This document shows positions 14,163-18,921 of a stretch of 18,921 nt of DNA, one piece after another. Origin of the DNA: Anaerolineales bacterium. Its GTDB lineage: Bacteria; Chloroflexota; Anaerolineae; Anaerolineales; Villigracilaceae. Location: the NCBI GenBank assembly GCA_029933275.1, contig JAOZOM010000008.1, positions 1-18,921 on the forward strand, written 5' to 3'. The first letter of the stretch is position 1; every line of letters begins with the position of its first letter. The translations under genes were made by a program, and so were the position numbers. Below the pieces are notes generated by a model that saw only the letters and a list, made by a program, of their open reading frames with translations, ran no database searches and was not told where the DNA came from.

Positions 14163-14508
14163 ATACAGAAAATGCTTATACGCTACACTCTCCACCTTTG
14201 AATTTCTCTATTCATTTTTAAGCAAAGACCTATATAATTGGAGTACTGGATATCAAGAGCCTACGGCAGAAACTACCTCACCACGAAGAGCACAAAGTTC
14301 ACAAAGAAAAACTTTTAAAATGAGAGCAAAAAAAGAATTTGTGCTCGAAATGATAAATTTTTGGCGTTTTTTGCCCGAAAAACACCCTTTTAAAATTTAC
14401 GCGGTTCTTCTCAAATTGGAGCCTTCACCTTAAAACTTCTGAAGTCTCCCCGATTTCTTAAGATGATACAGTACAGGTTATTTAATCACAGATCGTAAGG
14501 AAAAAACA
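14163..14508. other. Intergenic region before moeB without a recognisable gene
   Basis: About 346 bp, AT-rich. It holds a solitary half-copy of the repeat family (14279-14317), a TATAAT at 14233-14238 without a convincing -35, and a short GAGCA/TGCTC stem around 14334-14346. No open reading frame with a ribosome site was found. The moeB ribosome site TAAGGA stands near its right end; its promoter was not identified with confidence. Confidence 0.5.
14279..14317 (+). repeat. Solitary half-copy of the ACCAC(A/G)AAG repeat family
   Basis: CACCACGAAGAGCACAAAG followed by TTCACAAAG and AAAAACTTTT closely parallels the left arm and spacer at 2518-2557. No inverted partner arm is found nearby, so this looks like a remnant of the inverted element. 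Confidence 0.5.
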
Positions 14509-15651
14509 ATGACCACACTTTCTGATAAAGAATTTCTGCGCTACTCACGCCATCTGCTCATTCCCGAAGTGGGGCTGGCGGGACAAGAAAAACTAAAAGC
14601 CTCTTCGGTGTTATTAATCGGCACCGGCGGACTTGGATCACCAGTTGCGCTTTATCTCGCTGCGGCGGGAGTCGGCAAAATCGGCTTGGTGGATTATGAC
14701 ACCGTAGAAGAATCAAATTTACAGCGGCAAATCATTCACGGTCTTGAACAAGTCGGGGAACTTAAAGTTGAATCGGCGCGTGAGCGGATGCTGAAAATCA
14801 ACCCCTATATTCAGGTAAAAACTTATAACGAAGCCTTCACCTCAGAAAACGCGCTCCAAATTGCGGAGGGCTACGATCTCATCATTGATGGGAGTGATAA
14901 TTTCCCAACGCGTTATTTGAGCAATGATGTGGCTGTTTTGCTCGGCATCCCGAACATCTACGGCTCAATTTATCAATTTGACGGGCAAGTCAGCGTCTTT
15001 TACGCCAAAGAGGGACCTTGTTATCGTTGCCTTTTCCCCACGCCGCCACCCCCGCATCTTGTCCCCTCTTGTGCGGAAGGAGGTGTGCTTGGGGTTTTGC
15101 CAGGAACAATTGGCTCCATCCAAGCAACTGAGGCGATCAAAATGCTTTTGGGGATCGGATCACCCTTGGTTGGGAAGTTGCTACTCTACAACGCGCTGGA
15201 GATGTCCTTCGACTATGTTCGGCTAAAGAAAAACCCCAAATGCCCGGTCTGCGGAGAAAACCCTAGCATCACCGAGCTAATTGACTACGAAGAATTTTGC
15301 GGCGTTCCCGGACACCATATCGATAAACTCCCTACCGAATGGGATATTAGCGCGTTAACATTAGCGGAAGAACTCAAAACCACATCCCCGCTACTTTTAG
15401 ATGTGCGAGAAGCACATGAAAAAGAGATTTCCAATATCGCGGGCGCAAAAAATATCCCCTTTGGCGAATTAGCGAGTCGGCTTTCAGAACTGGATACTGC
15501 CCAAGAAATCGTCCTTTTCTGCCGAACGGGAAGACGTTCTCTTTACGCCCTAGAACTCCTTCTCGGGGCAGGTTTCCGTAAACTCAAAAACCTAGAAGGG
15601 GGAATCAATGAATGGGCGGAGGAAGTAGACCTAAGTTTGCCTGTCTATTGA
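14509..15651 (+). CDS. moeB: Molybdopterin-synthase adenylyltransferase with rhodanese domain
   Basis: The 380-residue protein is a ThiF/MoeB/E1-like adenylyltransferase fused to a rhodanese domain. The ATP loop is GTGGLGS (38-44), the adenylation region is around DGSDNFPTRYL, and zinc cysteines are C171/C174 and C245/C248. The conserved catalytic-region Cys is Cys188 in PSCAEGG. The rhodanese domain (about 285-380) has LLDVREAHEKE and the active-site loop CRTGRRS with Cys338. Such fusions (MoeZ/Mocs3 type) adenylate the C terminus of a sulfur carrier such as MoaD and then sulfurate it. ThiS, CysO or MoaD could be the client; the following molybdenum-cofactor gene favours MoaD. The start is supported by TAAGGA upstream. 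The next gene begins 6 bp after its stop. Confidence 0.93.
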   Translation: MTTLSDKEFLRYSRHLLIPEVGLAGQEKLKASSVLLIGTGGLGSPVALYLAAAGVGKIGLVDYDTVEESNLQRQIIHGLEQVGELKVESARERMLKINPYIQVKTYNEAFTSENALQIAEGYDLIIDGSDNFPTRYLSNDVAVLLGIPNIYGSIYQFDGQVSVFYAKEGPCYRCLFPTPPPPHLVPSCAEGGVLGVLPGTIGSIQATEAIKMLLGIGSPLVGKLLLYNALEMSFDYVRLKKNPKCPVCGENPSITELIDYEEFCGVPGHHIDKLPTEWDISALTLAEELKTTSPLLLDVREAHEKEISNIAGAKNIPFGELASRLSELDTAQEIVLFCRTGRRSLYALELLLGAGFRKLKNLEGGINEWAEEVDLSLPVY

Positions 15652-15657
15652 GCTAAA

Positions 15658-16995
15658 ATGAAAAAAAAACATCTCTCGCTCGCTAAAGCCTTAAGACTCA
15701 AGATTACTTCCCCGCGACATATCGCCTTTGTCGGCGCAGGAGGGAAAACAACCGCACTTTTTCAACTAGCGCGGGAGATTGCTCCCTCCATCGTAACCAC
15801 GACCACACATCTCGGCGCATGGCAAGCGGAGGAGGCAGACCAGCATATCATCCTCCGAAAACCCGAGGATGTGAATCAGCTTGAAAATATCGCCCTATCG
15901 GGTGTAATTTTGGTAACAGGAGGAGAAAAAGACAACCGTCTTCAATCTCTCTCCGATGAAAATTTTGCATGGTTGAAAAATTTTGCTGATTATCATTCGC
16001 TCTCCATTTTAATAGAAGCGGACGGGGCGCGACAAAAGCCGATTAAAGCCCCAAAAGAAAACGAGCCGGTAATTCCTGATTTTATCGACTTGGTGGTTGT
16101 GGTAGCCGGGCTTTCAGGGATTGAAAAAGTATTAAATGAGAAGGCGGTCTATAACACAGAGGAATTTGCCAATTTAGGAAAAATAAAAGAGGGAGAAAAA
16201 ATTGCGCCTGAACATTTAGAGAGAGTTTTACTAGATAAAAATGGCGGGCTAAAAAATATTCCCGCGGGAGCGCGAAGAATCGCACTCTTAAATCAATCTG
16301 ATTCGCCGAAACTAAAAGCCATCGGCGGGAAAATGGCAAGAAAGCTACTTACCAAATTTGATAGCGTTATCACGGCAACCTTCAAACCTTCAAACTTTCA
16401 AACCTTCGAACCTTCTGCCGCGATTATTCTCGCAGCGGGGTCGTCATCGCGCTTTGGGAAAGCAAAACAGTTGCTCGATTATCATGGCAAAACATTTATC
16501 CGCGTAGTGACAGAAAAAGCATTGCAAGCAGACCTATTTCCTGTTGTTGTAACAGGCGCAGAAGATAAAGAAATTAGAAAAATTCTTAAAGATTTACCTG
16601 TAAAAATTGTCCATAATCCAAATTGGAGCGAGGGACAAAGCACATCCATCCGCGTTGGCATTGAAAATTTGCCTAAGAAAATTGGCTCAGCGATATTTTT
16701 ACTTGCCGACCAACCCCAAGTTACACCAACGGTGATGCGCGCTCTCGTTGAAGAACATAGCAAAACGCTCAACCCCGTCATTGCGCCGATGGTAGAAGAT
16801 CGGCGGGCGACACCGGTTTTGTTTGACCGCGTCACCTTCCCCGCACTACTCGAACTCAAAGGGGATGTTGGCGGGCGTGGCATTTTTTCAAAATTTTCGC
16901 CAAGTTATCTTCTCTGGCTAGATTCCAATCTGCTTTTGGATGTTGATACCCCAGAAGATTATGAAAGGCTAATAGGGCTTCTTTCTCAGGGGTAG
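15658..16995 (+). CDS. YqeC-MocA fusion, molybdenum cofactor maturation
   Basis: Two domains. Residues 1 to about 240 form a YqeC-like putative selenium-dependent hydroxylase accessory domain, with P-loop GAGGKTT near residue 26, TTTTHLG, and the diagnostic EADGARQKPIKAP. Residues about 254-445 form a MobA-like NTP transferase of the MocA type: LAAGSSSRFGKAKQLL (258-273), a metal-binding site in LLADQPQVT, and GDVGGRGIF. MocA transfers CMP to molybdopterin, making the dinucleotide cofactor of molybdenum hydroxylases. These are usually separate genes. The seam (codons 240-253) is encoded by five 8-bp tandem repeats. It begins 6 bp after moeB, so it is probably cotranscribed. No selenocysteine signal or molybdenum hydroxylase is visible in the window. 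Confidence 0.9.
   Translation: MKKKHLSLAKALRLKITSPRHIAFVGAGGKTTALFQLAREIAPSIVTTTTHLGAWQAEEADQHIILRKPEDVNQLENIALSGVILVTGGEKDNRLQSLSDENFAWLKNFADYHSLSILIEADGARQKPIKAPKENEPVIPDFIDLVVVVAGLSGIEKVLNEKAVYNTEEFANLGKIKEGEKIAPEHLERVLLDKNGGLKNIPAGARRIALLNQSDSPKLKAIGGKMARKLLTKFDSVITATFKPSNFQTFEPSAAIILAAGSSSRFGKAKQLLDYHGKTFIRVVTEKALQADLFPVVVTGAEDKEIRKILKDLPVKIVHNPNWSEGQSTSIRVGIENLPKKIGSAIFLLADQPQVTPTVMRALVEEHSKTLNPVIAPMVEDRRATPVLFDRVTFPALLELKGDVGGRGIFSKFSPSYLLWLDSNLLLDVDTPEDYERLIGLLSQG
16377..16416 (+). repeat. Five tandem octanucleotide repeats inside the YqeC-MocA gene
   Basis: Units in order are AACCTTCA, AACCTTCA, AACTTTCA, AACCTTCG and AACCTTCT, contiguous over 40 bp. They encode the linker (TFKPSNFQTFEPS) between the YqeC and MocA domains. 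Because 8 is not a multiple of 3, gain or loss of one unit shifts the downstream frame. Confidence 0.9.
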
Positions 16996-17131
16996 ATTGG
17001 GACAAGATTCTGCCAGAGAAAAGTGCATAAAAAAGATTCAAGTTAAGGCGAGCAAATCAAGCAAAAATAACGGAAGCAGGTTAAAATCCACGAGCGACAC
17101 ATCCTGTCATCTATTTAAGGAGAATTTCATT

Positions 17132-18055
17132 ATGAAATATCTTGTCATCGTTAATCCCACTTCTGGGCGCGGCTACGCAGAAACAGCCATCCCTGAAATC
17201 GAAAATTACTTAAAATCCCACGAGCTAGATTTTGAAATTAAACGCACAACAAAAGAATGGGAAGCGGCTGAATTTGCCGAAAAAGCCGCACGTGAGGGCG
17301 TTGAAATTGTCGTCTGTGCAAGCGGGGACGGTACGGCGAATGAAACGCTCAATGGCTTGATGCGCGCACGCGAGGCTGGGTTTACGCAAACGGCGATGGG
17401 GCTTCTACCGGTTGGCACGGGAAACGATTTCGCCTACGGGATGGGCATTGAAGAGGGTATTGAAAAAGCCTGCGAGATATTGGCGAAAAACCATCAAGAA
17501 ATGATGGATGTGGGACAGGTGCGCGGCGGAGATTATCCTGAGGGGCGTTATTTTGGCAATGGCGTGGGAATAGGCTTTGATGCGGCGGTCGGCTTCGAGG
17601 CTGAAAAAATACGTTGGACGCGCGGTCTATTGGCTTATTTGATTGCGGCAATGCAAACCGTTTTTATCTATTATAAAAGTCCAACCGTTGAGATTTCTTA
17701 TAATGAAGAGCTTTTTTCGCAACCCTCGCTGATGGTTTCTGTGATGAACGGACAACGTATGGGCGGTGGTTTTTATATGACTCCAAAGGCTTCACCGAAA
17801 GACGGGCTTCTTGATTTCTGCATTGCCCGCGAAGCCGGAAAGTTGCGGATCTTTGAGTTGATTACCTATTTCTTAAAGGGGACACAAGAAGGGCAACCGG
17901 AAATTAAAACCGGTCAAACCCAAAAAATCAACGTCAAAGCAATTACAGGCTCTCTCCCTGCACATTGTGACGGAGAAACACTCTGCTATAAGGGCAAAGA
18001 GCTTGAAATTAGCTTGCTACCAAAAGCCATCCCGTTTATTGTTCCTGAATTATGA
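17132..18055 (+). CDS. Diacylglycerol kinase family lipid kinase
   Basis: The chosen start, ATG at 17132 (307 residues, MKYLVIVNPTSGRG), has AAGGAG 9 nt upstream and matches family N termini. An in-frame ATG at 16997 would add 45 unrelated residues. The family motif GGDGT appears as SGDGTANE (64-71), and PVGTGNDFA (93-101) is the nucleotide-site loop of DagK/YegS/sphingosine-kinase-like enzymes. These phosphorylate diacylglycerol or related lipids at the inner membrane face. The C-terminal beta domain has MNGQRMGGGF and HCDGE. The substrate is not certain. The 4-bp overlap with the following acyltransferase indicates a lipid-metabolism pair. Confidence 0.93.
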   Translation: MKYLVIVNPTSGRGYAETAIPEIENYLKSHELDFEIKRTTKEWEAAEFAEKAAREGVEIVVCASGDGTANETLNGLMRAREAGFTQTAMGLLPVGTGNDFAYGMGIEEGIEKACEILAKNHQEMMDVGQVRGGDYPEGRYFGNGVGIGFDAAVGFEAEKIRWTRGLLAYLIAAMQTVFIYYKSPTVEISYNEELFSQPSLMVSVMNGQRMGGGFYMTPKASPKDGLLDFCIAREAGKLRIFELITYFLKGTQEGQPEIKTGQTQKINVKAITGSLPAHCDGETLCYKGKELEISLLPKAIPFIVPEL

Positions 18056-18732
18056 TTCAACCAAAGCCTCGAGGCTCGTTTTTTAATCAACTGATTAAGA
18101 TTGTCACCTCCTCGCTCTGCCGCATCAAAAAGAATAATCTCGATGAGATTCCACACGAGGGACCGTTAATCGTTTTTACAAATCATATTGGCGGTTTAGA
18201 AATCCCCTTGATTTATTCGCACCTACAACCGCGTCCAATTACGGCTATGGCAAAAATAGAATCTTGGGATAACGGCATTGTCAGTTGGCTTTTTGATTTA
18301 TGGAAAATTATCCCCGTGCGGCGCGGCGAAGCGGATGTAGACGCTATACGTCAATCCATAGAAATGATAAGAGAGGGATATATCTTCGCCATAACCCCTG
18401 AAGGAACGCGTAGCAGAGATGGAAAACTTCGACATGCACATCCTGGCGTTGTGCCGCTTGCACTACATAGCGGCGCACCATTATTACCAATGGCTCATTG
18501 GGGCGCGGAAAATTTCCCAGAAAATATCAAGAAATTACGCCGCACCGATTTTGAGATTCGCTTAGGAAACGCTTTTATATTAGATGCGCGCGGCGAACGC
18601 GCAACAAGCGCAGTACGCGAAGAAATGGTGAGTGAGATGATGTATCAGTTAGCAAAACTACTTCCCCCCAAATATCGCGGCTATTACGCCGATGTAGAGA
18701 ATACGACAGAAAAGTATCTTCGCTTTCTATAA
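18052..18732 (+). CDS. PlsC-like 1-acylglycerol-3-phosphate acyltransferase
   Basis: The 226-residue LPLAT-superfamily protein transfers an acyl chain to a lysophospholipid, typically making phosphatidic acid. The catalytic block I reads NHIGGLEIP: His45 is present, but the usual Asp of HX4D is Glu50 (HX4E). Block II is around IIPVRRGEADVDA, and block III is ITPEGTRSRDG (PEGTRS at 116-121). Block IV-like residues follow in GAPLLPMAHWG. It lacks an obvious long membrane helix and is likely peripheral. The ATG overlaps the kinase stop as ATGA, so translation is coupled. The acid could come from the preceding kinase product or from de novo glycerophosphate synthesis. Confidence 0.92.
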   Translation: MIQPKPRGSFFNQLIKIVTSSLCRIKKNNLDEIPHEGPLIVFTNHIGGLEIPLIYSHLQPRPITAMAKIESWDNGIVSWLFDLWKIIPVRRGEADVDAIRQSIEMIREGYIFAITPEGTRSRDGKLRHAHPGVVPLALHSGAPLLPMAHWGAENFPENIKKLRRTDFEIRLGNAFILDARGERATSAVREEMVSEMMYQLAKLLPPKYRGYYADVENTTEKYLRFL

Positions 18733-18822
18733 GAACTCGTAAAAATAGAGATTTGTTCCCCGATAACCATCCACACCATTGCCTGTGAATTTATCTAATA
18801 ATTATGAAAAGTCGATAAAACC

Positions 18823-18921
18823 ATGATTATCAAAAAATATTCATTCTCAAAAATTTTCTTCTGGGCAGGTATTATTTCTCTTTCAATAATTTATATGATT
18901 CTCTGGGCAAAAATGATCAGA
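18823..18921 (+). CDS. Start of a membrane protein, cut by the window edge
   Basis: An ATG at 18823 opens a frame that runs off the window after 33 residues. A basic start (MIIKKYSFSK) is followed by one hydrophobic segment (IFFWAGIISLSIIYMILW), the pattern of a signal anchor or first membrane helix. No good ribosome site is seen before it, and the preceding 90 bp contain nothing recognisable. The product cannot be identified from so short a piece. Confidence 0.5.
   Translation, partial: MIIKKYSFSKIFFWAGIISLSIIYMILWAKMIR

Noticed and set aside
14371..14396. Promoter TTGCCC...TAAAAT upstream of moeB
   Set aside because: The spacer is 14 bp, too short for a sigma70-type promoter.
15658..16995. 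Selenocysteine use in the YqeC-MocA gene
   Set aside because: The frame has no internal TGA and no SECIS-like structure; YqeC's link to selenium enzymes is only by family association.
16997..17131. ATG at 16997 as start of the lipid kinase
   Set aside because: The added 45 residues are unlike the family, and the ATG at 17132 has AAGGAG at 9 nt.
1..18921. CRISPR array or IS element
   Set aside because: No regularly spaced direct repeats of 24-40 bp and no transposase frame were found; the repeats present are inverted or short tandem types.

Overview
The window reads as a piece of bacterial chromosome of moderate GC content, probably from an uncultured or poorly studied member of the Chloroflexota (Anaerolineae-like). 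That assignment is inference. It rests on a SufU/SufS-type SUF system with a Gram-positive-like SufB, a linked Rieske ferredoxin and SufR-type regulator, a Chloroflexota-like nucleotidyltransferase pair, and intergenic inverted repeats of a kind common in such genomes. No phage, transposase, CRISPR array or rRNA is visible.

Layout. Positions 1-72 hold the 3' end of a plus-strand gene. A minus-strand unit follows: hisS (241-1524), then tRNA-His(GTG) (136-209), then an intrinsic terminator (97-132). The tRNA also has its own promoter, buried in the last codons of hisS. A REP-like palindrome precedes two plus-strand genes, a methyltransferase and a PIG-L/LmbE deacetylase. These end at a bidirectional terminator near 3265.

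From 12271 down to 3285 a long minus-strand array runs without a change of direction: sufC, sufB, sufD, a small uncharacterised protein, sufS, sufU, a small protein overlapping a nucleotidyltransferase, a polytopic membrane protein, and a Rieske ferredoxin. SufBCD is the assembly scaffold/ATPase complex, SufS supplies sulfur and SufU acts as its zinc-dependent sulfur acceptor. The array is driven by a consensus promoter (TTGACA, 17 bp, TATAAT). That promoter lies back to back with an equally good promoter for sufR (12420-13043), and a composite 36-bp dyad lies exactly between the two and includes both -35 boxes. sufR is followed at 2 bp by a SufT/MIP18-like maturation factor and then by a perfect bidirectional terminator.

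A minus-strand XRE-cupin regulator follows, then about 400 bp of mostly empty intergenic DNA. Next comes a plus-strand cluster for molybdenum-cofactor chemistry: a MoeB-rhodanese fusion, and a YqeC-MocA fusion whose domain seam is built from five tandem 8-bp repeats. A lipid pair comes next, a diacylglycerol-kinase-family protein and a PlsC-like acyltransferase overlapping by 4 bp. The window ends in the start of a membrane protein.

The most interesting items are the shared suf/sufR control region, the frame-breaking octanucleotide repeat inside the YqeC-MocA gene, the small conserved-looking protein coupled to sufS, the overlapping nucleotidyltransferase pair attached to the suf array, and the hisS/tRNA-His arrangement with its embedded promoter.
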